DNA of 42,856 nt from Lachnospiraceae bacterium (GTDB lineage Bacteria > Bacillota > Clostridia > Lachnospirales > Lachnospiraceae): the NCBI GenBank assembly GCA_017544705.1, contig JAFYDQ010000172.1, forward strand, positions 1 to 42,856, in the 5' to 3' direction. Shown here piece by piece: positions 1-8,589 of the stretch (within the stretch, counting starts at the first letter, position 1; every line of letters begins with the position of its first letter). Made by a program: the position numbers and the translations under genes. The notes beneath the pieces were generated by a model. It had not been told where the DNA came from and ran no database searches. It worked only from the letters and a program-made list of their open reading frames with translations.

Positions 1-585
1 ACCGAACATAATATCCGGATCCTTCAAAACGGCGACACGGTTTATGCGGAAGCCATGAAGATCAAGAGTGAGAAAGATACGGAAGAATCCTACTATCTAC
101 CGACAACCTGTTGTGTAAGCGAATCGATCGAAGACTGTGAACCCGGCATGAAGAAGGTGACCGGTTCCTATACGATCGATTATTCACAAGAAGGTTCAGG
201 TGTTGCATTTGAAGTCTGGGTTGATGCATTTGACCGTTATACGGGTACTTCTTTTATGAGCGGAAGCGCCTTAACGCTCAATTCCAAGAAGAAAACAACG
301 GAACTGGAAGCACCGATCACGATCGACACACCGGATGGCCCCAAAGAGATCTTCATGGAAACCGAGAGCAAGATGGATAAGAAAAACAAGGTCATGAACC
401 GCTCCATCACCATCACCTGTCCGGTTGACTATGACGGTACTGTTTTTATGGCCGGCTATTCCAGCAGGGCTTTGGCGGAGAAACTGGATTTCGAAGCAAT
501 GGCGGCAAAGAAAACACCGATCGACCAGCTGCCTTTTTATCAGAGCAGGAAGCCTTATTACTTCTACAGCCTGAACGGATACTAA
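1..585 (+). CDS. Unknown protein, 5' end outside the window
   Basis: The reading frame is open from base 1 with no stop, so this is the last 194 codons of a longer gene; the ATG at 55 lacks a convincing ribosome site and is probably internal. The visible part looks like a beta-rich, polar domain (alternating Thr/Val/Tyr/Gly stretches, several Lys-rich turns) and ends in an aromatic tail, PYYFYSLNGY. No membrane segment, sorting signal or catalytic motif that I know is visible. I do not recognise the family. The stop is only 27 bases before the MgtC-type gene, so the two may be co-transcribed. A surface or secreted protein is one possibility suggested by composition only. Confidence 0.7.
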   Translation, partial: TEHNIRILQNGDTVYAEAMKIKSEKDTEESYYLPTTCCVSESIEDCEPGMKKVTGSYTIDYSQEGSGVAFEVWVDAFDRYTGTSFMSGSALTLNSKKKTTELEAPITIDTPDGPKEIFMETESKMDKKNKVMNRSITITCPVDYDGTVFMAGYSSRALAEKLDFEAMAAKKTPIDQLPFYQSRKPYYFYSLNGY

Positions 586-612
586 TATGACATGATTTTA
601 AGGGGGATTTTT

Positions 613-1356
613 ATGGATACGTTATCGGCGTATATGAACGCACATTTTTCGGTGGCGCAGGAGGTTGATTTTTGCTGCCGGATCATTGTTGCGGCAATCG
701 TGGGCGGCATCATCGGTTTTGAGAGAAGCCACCGCTTTAAGGAGGCCGGATTCCGGACTCATGTGATCGTCTGTTGTACGACCTGCATCCTGATGATCCT
801 TTCAAAATACGGTTTCGCGGATCTGGAAGGGGCAGACGGTGTCTTTTTTTCCGGTACACGCGGTGCCGATACATCTCGTATCGCTGCGCAGGCGGTCAGC
901 GGTATTTCGTTTCTGTGTGCCGGCGTGATCTTTAAGACCGGAAGCAATATCCGCGGTCTTACTACTGCAGCCGGATTATGGCTTACGGCAAATCTCGGCT
1001 TGGTTTTTGGTGCCGGCATGTATGTGATCGGTATTTTTGCTTTATTGCTGCTGTTTGTCCTGCAGTTCTTAACGTTGCATGTATTTCACGGCATAGACGG
1101 TTATTCCGGAAATGATCTGCACTTTAAGATATCCGCCAACAACAACTTCCATGATGAATTGATCGAACAATTGAAAACATGGAAAGCAAAAGTGATCGAG
1201 AGTCATATCACACATAACGAGGATGGCAGTGTTGATTATGATCTGATCGTGCGCAGACGGACGGAGATCAGTTATGATGAACTGAAAGCTTTTATCGATA
1301 AACGTGATGATGTCCTCTCATTTAAGACCAGCCCGCTGCTGAACCACTTCAAGTAA
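613..1356 (+). CDS. MgtC/SapB family membrane protein
   Basis: This 247-residue protein has the MgtC/SapB layout: about four hydrophobic helices in the first 150 residues, with the early signature IGFERSHRFKEAGFRTH (the family's conserved GxERx(n)AGxRTH block), a GAGVIF-like segment (LCAGVIFK) and RGLTTAAGLW, followed by a soluble C-terminal domain of about 90 residues. MgtC proteins are inner-membrane factors linked to low magnesium and to control of ATP synthase in some pathogens; the role here is unknown. The longer frame from 592 is less likely, because an AGGGGG ribosome site at 601-606 sits 6 bases before the ATG at 613. It is followed 21 bases later by a hydrolase gene in the same direction. 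Confidence 0.88.
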   Translation: MDTLSAYMNAHFSVAQEVDFCCRIIVAAIVGGIIGFERSHRFKEAGFRTHVIVCCTTCILMILSKYGFADLEGADGVFFSGTRGADTSRIAAQAVSGISFLCAGVIFKTGSNIRGLTTAAGLWLTANLGLVFGAGMYVIGIFALLLLFVLQFLTLHVFHGIDGYSGNDLHFKISANNNFHDELIEQLKTWKAKVIESHITHNEDGSVDYDLIVRRRTEISYDELKAFIDKRDDVLSFKTSPLLNHFK

Positions 1357-1377
1357 GAAATAAACAGGAGGTACCGT

Positions 1378-2016
1378 ATGGTTGCTCAAATTGAAGTATT
1401 TACGCAGAACAGTATCCGGATCACAACGGGAGAGCGGAAGATCTATGCGGATCCGTTCAAAATGAGCGGATCACCGAAGGATGCCGATTTTATACTGATC
1501 ACACATGACCATTACGACCATTTTTCTCCCGAAGACATTCAGAAGGTTGCCGGTAAGAACACAATCCTGGTCGCACCGGAAAAGATGAAAAAGAAGGCAG
1601 AGGAAGTACGGGATTTTGTCAGCAGGATCGTGACGGTGGAACCCGGTAATTCCTATGAGGCCGAGGGACTGTCTTTTGAAACGGTGCCTGCCTATAATTC
1701 CATGAAACCGTTTCACCCGAAACATGCAGGGTTTGTCGGTTATATTCTGGAAATTGACGGTAAGCGGATCTATATCGCGGGAGATACCGATGCGACCAAA
1801 GAAGCAAAAGCAGTTAAATGTGATATTGCGCTTGTGCCGATCGGCGGTACCTATACCATGGATGCGAAAGCGGCTGCAGAATTGGTGAATCAAATATCAC
1901 CAAGCGTTGCGATTCCCGTTCATTTCGGGGAAATTGTCGGCAAGCCGGAAGATGCGAAAACTTTTGCAGGCCTTGTGAACGAACCGATTGTTGTAGAAGA
2001 AAAAATAAGATTTTAA
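1378..2016 (+). CDS. Metallo-beta-lactamase-fold hydrolase (UlaG-like)
   Basis: A 212-residue cytoplasmic protein with the metal-binding motif of the metallo-beta-lactamase fold, HDHYDH at residues 43-48, an AGDTDAT loop carrying the bridging Asp, and a C-terminal PVHFGE that supplies another His ligand. Length and spacing fit the small UlaG-like hydrolases (COG2220 type), which often hydrolyse phosphodiesters, lactones or similar bonds; the substrate cannot be told from sequence. A strong AGGAGG at 1366-1371 precedes the ATG. It lies between the MgtC-type gene and ychF in what looks like one transcript ending at the terminator near 3182. Confidence 0.88.
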   Translation: MVAQIEVFTQNSIRITTGERKIYADPFKMSGSPKDADFILITHDHYDHFSPEDIQKVAGKNTILVAPEKMKKKAEEVRDFVSRIVTVEPGNSYEAEGLSFETVPAYNSMKPFHPKHAGFVGYILEIDGKRIYIAGDTDATKEAKAVKCDIALVPIGGTYTMDAKAAAELVNQISPSVAIPVHFGEIVGKPEDAKTFAGLVNEPIVVEEKIRF

Positions 2017-2034
2017 AGGGAGAAAGATAAAAAG

Positions 2035-3132
2035 ATGAAACTAGGAATCGTCGGGTTGCCGAATGTGGGCAAATCTACCTTATTTAATTCGCTGACAAAA
2101 GCAGGAGCGGAATCAGCAAATTATCCGTTCTGTACGATCGACCCGAATGTCGGTGTTGTTGCCGTACCCGATGAGCGGATCAAACTGCTCGGCGAACTGT
2201 ATCATACGAAGAAAGTCACACCGGCCGTGATCGAGTTCGTGGATATCGCAGGCCTTGTGAAAGGAGCGAGCAAAGGGGAAGGCCTGGGTAACCAGTTTCT
2301 GGCAAACATCCGGGAAGTGGATGCGATCGTGCATGTTGTCCGCTGTTTTGAAGACGCAAATGTTGTTCACGTGGACGGATCGATCGATCCGCTGCGGGAT
2401 ATCGAAACGATCAACCTGGAGCTGATCTTTGCGGATATTGAAGTGCTCGAGCGCCGGATTGCGAAGCAGGGCAGAGCAGCCAATAATGATAAGAAGGTTG
2501 CCAAAGAGGTTGAAATGTTGAAACGCCTGATCGCACATCTGGAAGACGGAAAGATCGCAAGGACTTTTGAAACAAATGATGAGGATGAAGCGGAATGCTT
2601 TTCTTCCTATAATTTATTAACGGCCAAACCGGTCATTTATGCGGCTAATGTTGCAGAGGATGATCTGGCGGATGACGGTGCCGGTAATGCACATGTGCAG
2701 AAGGTAAGAGAATTTGCAAAACAGGAAGGAAGCGAAGTCTTTGTAATCTGCGCGCAGATCGAGCAGGAAATCGCGGAGCTTGATGATGATGAGAAAGCAA
2801 TGTTTCTGGAAGACCTGGGATTAAAAGAATCGGGCCTTGACAAGCTGATCGCCGCAAGTTACAGATTACTGAACCTGATGAGCTTTTTGACGGCAGGAGA
2901 GGATGAGTGCCGGGCCTGGACCATTAAGATCGGAACGAAGGCACCGCAGGCGGCAGGAAAGATCCATACCGATTTTGAAAGAGGCTTCATTAAGGCTGAA
3001 GTCGTCAACTACAAAGATCTGTTGGAATGCGGTTCGCTTTCGGCGGCAAGGGAGAAAGGCCTTGTCGGTATGGAGGGAAAAGATTATGTGGTAAAAGACG
3101 GAGATGTGATCCTGTTCCGGTTTAATGTATAG
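2035..3132 (+). CDS. ychF: Redox-responsive ATPase YchF
   Basis: A 365-residue Obg-related P-loop protein. It starts [15 protein letters not shown] (G1 loop), with [10 protein letters not shown] as the G3 region and a coiled middle part, and ends in a TGS-like domain with [12 protein letters not shown] and [11 protein letters not shown], the usual YchF ending. YchF binds ATP in preference to GTP, associates with ribosomes and damps oxidative stress responses in several bacteria. Length is normal and the sequence is strongly conserved. AGGGAG at 2017-2022 serves as ribosome site. It closes the first transcription unit, with an intrinsic terminator about 50 bases downstream. Confidence 0.97.
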   Translation: MKLGIVGLPNVGKSTLFNSLTKAGAESANYPFCTIDPNVGVVAVPDERIKLLGELYHTKKVTPAVIEFVDIAGLVKGASKGEGLGNQFLANIREVDAIVHVVRCFEDANVVHVDGSIDPLRDIETINLELIFADIEVLERRIAKQGRAANNDKKVAKEVEMLKRLIAHLEDGKIARTFETNDEDEAECFSSYNLLTAKPVIYAANVAEDDLADDGAGNAHVQKVREFAKQEGSEVFVICAQIEQEIAELDDDEKAMFLEDLGLKESGLDKLIAASYRLLNLMSFLTAGEDECRAWTIKIGTKAPQAAGKIHTDFERGFIKAEVVNYKDLLECGSLSAAREKGLVGMEGKDYVVKDGDVILFRFNV

Positions 3133-3181
3133 TCCCCACTTTTTACCACCATATATTGTACTTTGTTGATGAACAACCACA

Positions 3182-3208
3182 AACGCCCGTGAAACGGGCG
3201 TTTTTTGT
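3182..3208 (+). terminator. Intrinsic terminator after ychF
   Basis: A 9-bp GC-rich stem (AACGCCCGT / ACGGGCGTT, 3182-3190 and 3194-3202) with a tiny loop runs into a six-T tract. It separates ychF from the division cluster. Confidence 0.9.
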
Positions 3209-3240
3209 TACATATTTTTAAATTTTTTTTGAAAAAGGGG

Positions 3241-3269
3241 TTGCAAAATGATTGATATATGATTAGAAT
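3241..3269 (+). promoter_or_regulatory. Promoter of the division cluster (mraZ)
   Basis: TTGCAA at 3241-3246 and TAGAAT at 3264-3269 are 17 bases apart, a good match to a housekeeping promoter. The predicted start, about 3276, is just before the MraZ-type repeats. Confidence 0.8.
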
Positions 3270-3278
3270 ATAACCAGA

Positions 3279-3310
3279 AGTGGTGAGAAGTGGTAGAAAG
3301 TGGTAGAAAG
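3279..3310 (+). repeat. Three tandem 10-bp MraZ-type operator boxes
   Basis: The unit AGTGGTNGAA occurs in register at 3279, 3289 and 3299 (AGTGGTGAGA, AGTGGTAGAA, AGTGGTAGAA), followed by a degenerate AGTAGGAACC. MraZ proteins bind tandem GTGG/TGGGA-type repeats with about 10-bp period in front of their own gene. Position just downstream of the -10 box suggests autorepression. Confidence 0.82.
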
Positions 3311-3322
3311 TAGGAACCCGAC

Positions 3323-3751
3323 ATGTTCATGGGAGAGTACAACCACACAATCGATGCGAAGGGGCGTCTGATCATTCCGGCAAAGTTTCGCGAGCAGCTT
3401 GGGGAAGCTTTCGTGATCACGAACGGAAACGACGGTTGTCTTAATATCTACACCAATGAGGATTGGGAAACCTTTTTGGATAAACTCCGCGTTCTGCCAA
3501 ACAATCGGGATAAGCGTGAGATCGTCCGTAAATTTGTCGCACAGGCCAATCCGGTAGAAGTTGACAAGCAGGGCAGGATCCTTATCCCTACGGCGCTCAG
3601 GGATCATGCGGCGCTGGAAAAAGATGTCGTATTTGCCGGTGTGATCGATAAGATCGAGGTATGGAACAAAGAACGCTGGGAGACGGCATCCGATGTTGAT
3701 GATATCGATGATATCGCAGAAAGGCTGGCTGATCTGGGCTTGAGCATTTAA
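3323..3751 (+). CDS. mraZ: Transcriptional regulator MraZ
   Basis: A 142-residue protein with two SpoVT/AbrB-like halves. The first carries the hallmark [16 protein letters not shown] start, and the second the matching [12 protein letters not shown]. MraZ is a ring-forming DNA-binding protein that controls the division and cell wall (dcw) cluster, usually as its own repressor. Normal length. The start is fixed by the conserved N terminus and a weak AGGA at 3312-3315 overlapping the last degenerate box. It is the first gene after the promoter at 3241 and is followed 13 bases later by rsmH, the classical order. Confidence 0.97.
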   Translation: MFMGEYNHTIDAKGRLIIPAKFREQLGEAFVITNGNDGCLNIYTNEDWETFLDKLRVLPNNRDKREIVRKFVAQANPVEVDKQGRILIPTALRDHAALEKDVVFAGVIDKIEVWNKERWETASDVDDIDDIAERLADLGLSI

Positions 3752-3764
3752 GGAGGAAGGGACC

Positions 3765-4697
3765 TTGACATTTGCGCACAAGTCAGTCCTGCTAAAAGAA
3801 ACGATTTCCAATCTTTGCCTGAAGCCGGAAGGGACCTACGTGGATGGCACGTTAGGCGGCGGAGGACATGCGGAAGCGATTCTTAAGCAATTATCACCAC
3901 AGGGGAGATTGATCGGGATAGACCAGGATGCAGCTGCGATCGCAGCTGCGGGAGAACGGTTGAAGGCGTTTTCCAATGTTACATTGATCAGGGACAATTA
4001 CTGTAATGTCACAGAGATCTTAAAACAGATGCACATCGCACATGTTGACGGGATCGTCCTTGATCTGGGCGTATCCTCTTACCAGCTGGATACACCTGAG
4101 AGGGGATTTTCTTATAAGGAAGATGCACCGCTGGACATGCGGATGGATCAAAGAAACACGGTCAGTGCAAAAGAGATCGTCAACGGATATCCGAGAGAAG
4201 AACTGTTCCGGATCATTCGTGACTACGGGGAAGATCCTTTTGCGGCAAACATCGCAAAACATATCGTACAATACAGGGAAAGCAAAGAGATCGAAACGAC
4301 AGCGGAACTGGCAGAAATCATCAAATCAGCGATTCCGATGAAGATCAGAAAATCGGGAGGACACCCTGCCAAGCAGACGTTTCAGGCGATCCGAATCGAA
4401 TGTAACAGGGAACTGGATGTTTTGCAAAATTCACTGGATGACATGATCGAACTGCTGAACTCGAAAGGAAGGCTTTGCGTGATCACATTCCACTCGCTGG
4501 AAGACAGGATCGTAAAGAATACCTTCAAACGGAACGAACATCCGTGTACCTGCCCGCCTGATTTTCCGGTATGTGTATGCGGGAAAAAACCGAAGGGCAG
4601 GATTGTAAGCAAAAAGCCGATCGTACCGGACGCGGATGAACTGGCGGCAAATTCCAGATCAGGGAGTGCGAAACTTCGCATCTTTGAAAAGGCGTAG
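3765..4697 (+). CDS. rsmH: 16S rRNA m4C1402 methyltransferase RsmH
   Basis: A 310-residue SAM-dependent methyltransferase (former MraW). Visible motifs are HKSVLLKE near the N terminus, [16 protein letters not shown] (SAM loop), the DLGVSS block, [11 protein letters not shown], and the late [13 protein letters not shown] signature. It methylates N4 of C1402 in the decoding centre of 16S rRNA. A TTG start at 3765 is chosen because AGGAGG (3751-3756) lies 8 bases upstream and the protein then begins at the usual place. It sits in the conserved mraZ-rsmH-ftsL order. Confidence 0.97.
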   Translation: MTFAHKSVLLKETISNLCLKPEGTYVDGTLGGGGHAEAILKQLSPQGRLIGIDQDAAAIAAAGERLKAFSNVTLIRDNYCNVTEILKQMHIAHVDGIVLDLGVSSYQLDTPERGFSYKEDAPLDMRMDQRNTVSAKEIVNGYPREELFRIIRDYGEDPFAANIAKHIVQYRESKEIETTAELAEIIKSAIPMKIRKSGGHPAKQTFQAIRIECNRELDVLQNSLDDMIELLNSKGRLCVITFHSLEDRIVKNTFKRNEHPCTCPPDFPVCVCGKKPKGRIVSKKPIVPDADELAANSRSGSAKLRIFEKA

Positions 4698-4715
4698 AAC
4701 AAAAGGAGCAATCAT

Positions 4716-5186
4716 ATGACAAGGACTCATGGACGAGGAACAAGTGCATATCGAAGGAACGATGAATATGTATACGGAAACACCGCAAGAGCATTACAGC
4801 CGGTAGGCGTTGAGGCTCCGCGGGAGCGGGAACTCAGCCACAGGGCCCGCAGAAATAGGGACAGGGCTTCCCATATGAGTTTCGGCTATGTATTCTTTTT
4901 AACGCTTGCGATCGCTTTGACAGGGATCGGATGTCTGCAGTACCTGAAACTGCAATCGGAGATCACGAATTCCATCAAACGTATTTCCGTTCTGGAGAGT
5001 CAGCTGAATAATATCAAAGCTGAAAATGATGACACGGAAAGCCGCATCAAAGGCACTGTCGGTCTGGAAGAGATCAAGAAACGTGCCATGAACGAACTCG
5101 GTATGCAATATGCAACGCCGGAACAGATCGTGAAATATGAAAGCGATGATACGGACTATGTCAGACAATATATAGATATTGATTGA
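4716..5186 (+). CDS. ftsL: Cell division protein FtsL-like
   Basis: A 156-residue bitopic protein: a basic cytoplasmic tail of about 53 residues rich in Arg, one membrane helix at about 54-76, then an extracytoplasmic coiled coil (LKLQSEITNSIKRISVLESQLNNIKAEN) ending in a short tail. This architecture and position between rsmH and the transpeptidase gene identify FtsL, which with DivIC/FtsB and FtsQ/DivIB activates the septal synthase. Sequence identity in this family is low, so context carries much of the call. AAAAGGAG at 4701-4708 is the ribosome site. The stop codon overlaps the -35 box of the promoter at 5183. Confidence 0.88.
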   Translation: MTRTHGRGTSAYRRNDEYVYGNTARALQPVGVEAPRERELSHRARRNRDRASHMSFGYVFFLTLAIALTGIGCLQYLKLQSEITNSIKRISVLESQLNNIKAENDDTESRIKGTVGLEEIKKRAMNELGMQYATPEQIVKYESDDTDYVRQYIDID

Positions 5187-5211
5187 GCAATCACACAAGA
5201 TGTGGTATACT
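5183..5211 (+). promoter_or_regulatory. Internal promoter before the PBP gene
   Basis: TTGAGC at 5183-5188 (overlapping the ftsL stop) and TATACT at 5206-5211 are 17 bases apart. Predicted start is near 5218, giving a leader of about 70 bases. Confidence 0.7.
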
Positions 5212-5216
5212 ATGGT

Positions 5217-5241
5217 CTGGATGTCGGGATTTGACATCCGG
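5217..5241 (+). promoter_or_regulatory. 5' stem-loop in the PBP leader
   Basis: CTGGATGTC (5217-5225) and GACATCCGG (5233-5241) form a 9-bp stem, one pair a wobble, with a 7-base loop. It coincides with the predicted 5' end of the mRNA from the promoter at 5183, a position where hairpins commonly protect RNA from decay. There is no clean T-run directly after it, so I do not call it a terminator. Confidence 0.5.
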
Positions 5242-5290
5242 ATCATTTGATTTTTACGTTCTTTTTATATAGATCAGGGGATATTGCGGG

Positions 5291-7594
5291 TTGAATAAGC
5301 AGGAAGAGCTTAGATTTACAAAGAAGATGCAGAAAAAGCTGGCAGTATTATTCGTATTGATACTGGTGGCTTTTATTTCGTTGAGTGTCCGTTTGTATGC
5401 GATCAACCGTGATAACGGGGAGAAATACAAGAAGCAGGTCCTGTCACAGCAGGAATATGACAGTATTACGCTTGTCGCTAAACGCGGAGATATTCTGGAT
5501 TCCAACGGTTCCAAACTGGCGGTCAGCCAGAAAGTCTATAATGTGATCATAGATGCAAAGACTTTGAACGGAAACGATCAGGAATATCTGGAACCGACGC
5601 TGCAGGCCCTGTATTCCACGAACATGACGTTTCTGTTCTCACAGAATGAACTTCGTGATTTTATCAGACAGAATCCGTCCAGCCAGTACCGCGTGATCGC
5701 AAAGAAACAGAGCTATGAAGCGGCAAGCCCGCTAATGGATATCCTGAACAATACGGCCGAATATCAGAGCATAAAGGGGGTTTGGCTGGAAGATACCTAT
5801 CAGAGACAGTATCCTTATAATTCGCTGGCCTGTGATGTGATCGGATTTGTGCAGGGCGATAACGAAGGTATTTACGGCCTTGAGGAATTTTATAACAATG
5901 AGTTAAACGGAACGAACGGGCGCGAATACGGATACCTGAATGATGATGAAAATCTGGAACGAACCATAAAACCGGCACAGGACGGCCATACACTTGTTAC
6001 GTCACTGGATGCAAATATTCAGAGTATCGTAGAGAAACATATTCTTGCCTTTAACGAGCAATACAGAAATGCTTATCGTGACGGAAGCGGCAGCACAAAT
6101 ACCGGTGTGATCGTCATGAACCCGAAAAACGGAGAGGTTCTGGCCATGGCCAGTTATCCCGTCTTTGATCTGAATGATCCCAGAAACACAACGGGACTCA
6201 AGATCGAAATGCCGGAAATGCCGGAAATGACGGTAGCCGGTGAGGATGTGGAGCAGACAACCGGAAATGAAGAAGAATCCGCCAATGAGAACGCGGAAAC
6301 GGAAGAGAATACAGATCAAGTACAGACATTGTCTCCGGATGCGTTAAATCCCGGGGCCGTCGGCGAAGCGTATGAAGATGCTTTCGAGGAAGCAAAGATG
6401 GATGCATTGAATGCGCTTTGGAAGAATTTCTGCATCAATTCCACTTATGAACCGGGTTCCACGATGAAACCGTTTACCATGGCTTGCGGGCTTGAAGAAG
6501 GCCTGCTTACCGGTAATGAGAATTACAGATGTGAAGGTGTCCTGAATGTCGGTGATCATGAGATCCACTGTTCCAATCGTCTCGGACATGGTGATCTGAC
6601 ATTCTCGGGAGCTCTTGAAAAATCATGTAACGTTGCATTCATGAAGATCGGTGCCACGATCGGCAGGAAGACTTTCATGAAATATAACAAGATCTTCAAT
6701 TTCGGACTGAAGACCAACATCGATCTTGCCGGAGAGAGCAGGACCGATACGCTTGTGTTTGATGAAGCCACCATGAATCCTACCGACCTTGCGATCGGTT
6801 CCTTCGGACAGGGTTTTAATACGACGATGATCCAACTTGTCACGGGGTTCTGCTCCCTGATCAATGGCGGATATTATTATCAGCCGCATCTTGTCACGAA
6901 GATCCTGAACGCAGAAGGGGCAACCGTAAAAGCGGTAGAACCAAGGATCCTGAAACAGACGATCTCTGCGGAAACATCCGAGAAGATCAGGCAGCTTTGC
7001 GTGAATGTCGTAGCGGAAGGTACCGGTAAGAGCGCCAGACCTGCCGGCTATATGATCGGCGGGAAGACGGGAACGGCCGAGAAACTACCGCGCGGAACCG
7101 AAAACTATCTGGTTTCTTTTATCGGGTTTGCGCCGGCGGATGATCCGCAGATCGTAATCTATACGGTCATAGATGAGCCGAATGCAAAAGAACAGGCATC
7201 CGCGAAATTTGCAACGGTTCTTACCAGGGATATCCTAACAGAAGTTCTTCCCTATCTGAATGTATTCCAGACAGAAGAACTTTCTGAAGAAGAAGCCGCA
7301 GAACTTGCAGAAAAACAACTTTTATTCTCAAACGGCTCTACACTCGAGGAAAAGGAAACCGTGGAAGAGGAAACCGGGGAAGACGCGGAAAACGAAAATT
7401 CCGAAGATCAGAATGCGGAGCAGGAAGAGGAAGTTTTTGAACGAAAGATCCAATATGATCCGGAAACGGGATATGCCATAGATCCCACAACAGGTGATCT
7501 GCTGGATCCCGAAACGGGCAGACCGATCGACTCTACCGTATCAGATCTTCCCGACACACCGGTATCGCCGATCACGTTTGTGGATGATGAATGA
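5291..7594 (+). CDS. Class B penicillin-binding protein (septal transpeptidase)
   Basis: A 767-residue PBP2B/SpoVD/FtsI-type D,D-transpeptidase. It has a short basic tail, one membrane anchor (about 17-37), a pedestal starting at the conserved RGDILDSNG, and the catalytic motifs STMK (Ser390), SCN (445-447) and KTGT (592-595). Two features are unusual: an acidic insertion of roughly 60-70 residues (about 306-370, rich in Glu/Asn/Met/Pro) just before the active-site serine, and an acidic low-complexity tail of about 100 residues in place of the PASTA repeats of SpoVD. Start is TTG at 5291 with a weak GGGG-type site. It crosslinks septal peptidoglycan, partnering FtsW two genes downstream. Confidence 0.95.
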   Translation: MNKQEELRFTKKMQKKLAVLFVLILVAFISLSVRLYAINRDNGEKYKKQVLSQQEYDSITLVAKRGDILDSNGSKLAVSQKVYNVIIDAKTLNGNDQEYLEPTLQALYSTNMTFLFSQNELRDFIRQNPSSQYRVIAKKQSYEAASPLMDILNNTAEYQSIKGVWLEDTYQRQYPYNSLACDVIGFVQGDNEGIYGLEEFYNNELNGTNGREYGYLNDDENLERTIKPAQDGHTLVTSLDANIQSIVEKHILAFNEQYRNAYRDGSGSTNTGVIVMNPKNGEVLAMASYPVFDLNDPRNTTGLKIEMPEMPEMTVAGEDVEQTTGNEEESANENAETEENTDQVQTLSPDALNPGAVGEAYEDAFEEAKMDALNALWKNFCINSTYEPGSTMKPFTMACGLEEGLLTGNENYRCEGVLNVGDHEIHCSNRLGHGDLTFSGALEKSCNVAFMKIGATIGRKTFMKYNKIFNFGLKTNIDLAGESRTDTLVFDEATMNPTDLAIGSFGQGFNTTMIQLVTGFCSLINGGYYYQPHLVTKILNAEGATVKAVEPRILKQTISAETSEKIRQLCVNVVAEGTGKSARPAGYMIGGKTGTAEKLPRGTENYLVSFIGFAPADDPQIVIYTVIDEPNAKEQASAKFATVLTRDILTEVLPYLNVFQTEELSEEEAAELAEKQLLFSNGSTLEEKETVEEETGEDAENENSEDQNAEQEEEVFERKIQYDPETGYAIDPTTGDLLDPETGRPIDSTVSDLPDTPVSPITFVDDE

Positions 7595-7617
7595 TAGATT
7601 TCTTTGGAGGAATTTGT

Positions 7618-8574
7618 ATGAATAAGTGGGCATATTTTGCACTGCTGTTGTCCTTTGCGCTGAGTGCATTACTGGGACCTGTGATGATCCCTTTTCTGCA
7701 TAAACTGAAATTCGGTCAGACGATCCGTGAAGACGGGCCGCAGAGCCATTTGCAGAAAAACGGCACACCGACCATGGGTGGCGTGATCTTTCTGATCCCG
7801 ATGGTTATCACCTCTCTTTTGTATGTCAGGCAATATCCGCTGGTATTGCCTGTGGTCTTAATGACGGTAGCATTTGCCCTGATCGGATTTGTGGATGATT
7901 TTGTAAAGGTTGTTTTAAAGCGTTCCATGGGGCTCACGGCATTGCAGAAGATGGGAATGGAGATCGTTGCAACTGCCGTTTTCGTGTTCTATATGATCAG
8001 GAATGACCAGGTGGATCTCGGGATCCTGATCCCGTTCTCGGGCGGTAAAATTGTTTATATCGGTATTTTTGCGATCATCATTCTTGTGCTGGCCGTTCTG
8101 GGGACGGTAAACGGTGCAAATTTCACGGATGGTCTGGATGGGCTTGCAAGCTCCGTCACGGCAGTCATCGCGTTGTTCTTTGCACTTACATCCATGGAAT
8201 TAAACAGCGGGATCGCACCGGTGTGCCTTGCCATGCTGGGTGGCCTGCTTGGGTTTTTGCTTTTTAATGTATATCCTGCCAAGGTCTTCATGGGCGATAC
8301 GGGTTCTCTTGCTCTTGGCGGTTTCGTTGTCGCCTGTGCCTATATGACACGAACGCCGATCTTCCTGATCGTTGTTGCATTGATCTATCTGGTGGAAGTT
8401 TTGTCCGTGATCTTGCAGGTCAGCTATTTTAAGATCACAAAAGGAAAGCGGATCTTTAAAATGGCCCCGATCCATCATCATTTTGAGCTTTGCGGGTGGT
8501 CGGAGACGAGAGTGGTTGCCGTTTTCACGATCGTAACGATCCTGTTTGCCACCATAGCATTTATCGGGTTATAG
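7618..8574 (+). CDS. mraY: Phospho-N-acetylmuramoyl-pentapeptide transferase MraY
   Basis: A 318-residue polytopic membrane enzyme that moves phospho-MurNAc-pentapeptide from UDP onto undecaprenyl phosphate, making lipid I. Signature motifs: GPQSHLQKNGTPTMGG, FVDDFVKV (Asp pair), NFTDGLDGLA, MGDTGSLALGG and APIHHHFELCGWSE. The ATG at 7618 is preferred over 7591 because GGAGG at 7606-7610 lies 7 bases upstream and the longer frame overlaps the PBP stop. murF, which often precedes it, and murD, which often follows, are absent here. Confidence 0.97.
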   Translation: MNKWAYFALLLSFALSALLGPVMIPFLHKLKFGQTIREDGPQSHLQKNGTPTMGGVIFLIPMVITSLLYVRQYPLVLPVVLMTVAFALIGFVDDFVKVVLKRSMGLTALQKMGMEIVATAVFVFYMIRNDQVDLGILIPFSGGKIVYIGIFAIIILVLAVLGTVNGANFTDGLDGLASSVTAVIALFFALTSMELNSGIAPVCLAMLGGLLGFLLFNVYPAKVFMGDTGSLALGGFVVACAYMTRTPIFLIVVALIYLVEVLSVILQVSYFKITKGKRIFKMAPIHHHFELCGWSETRVVAVFTIVTILFATIAFIGL

Positions 8575-8589
8575 GAAGTATCATCAGTC

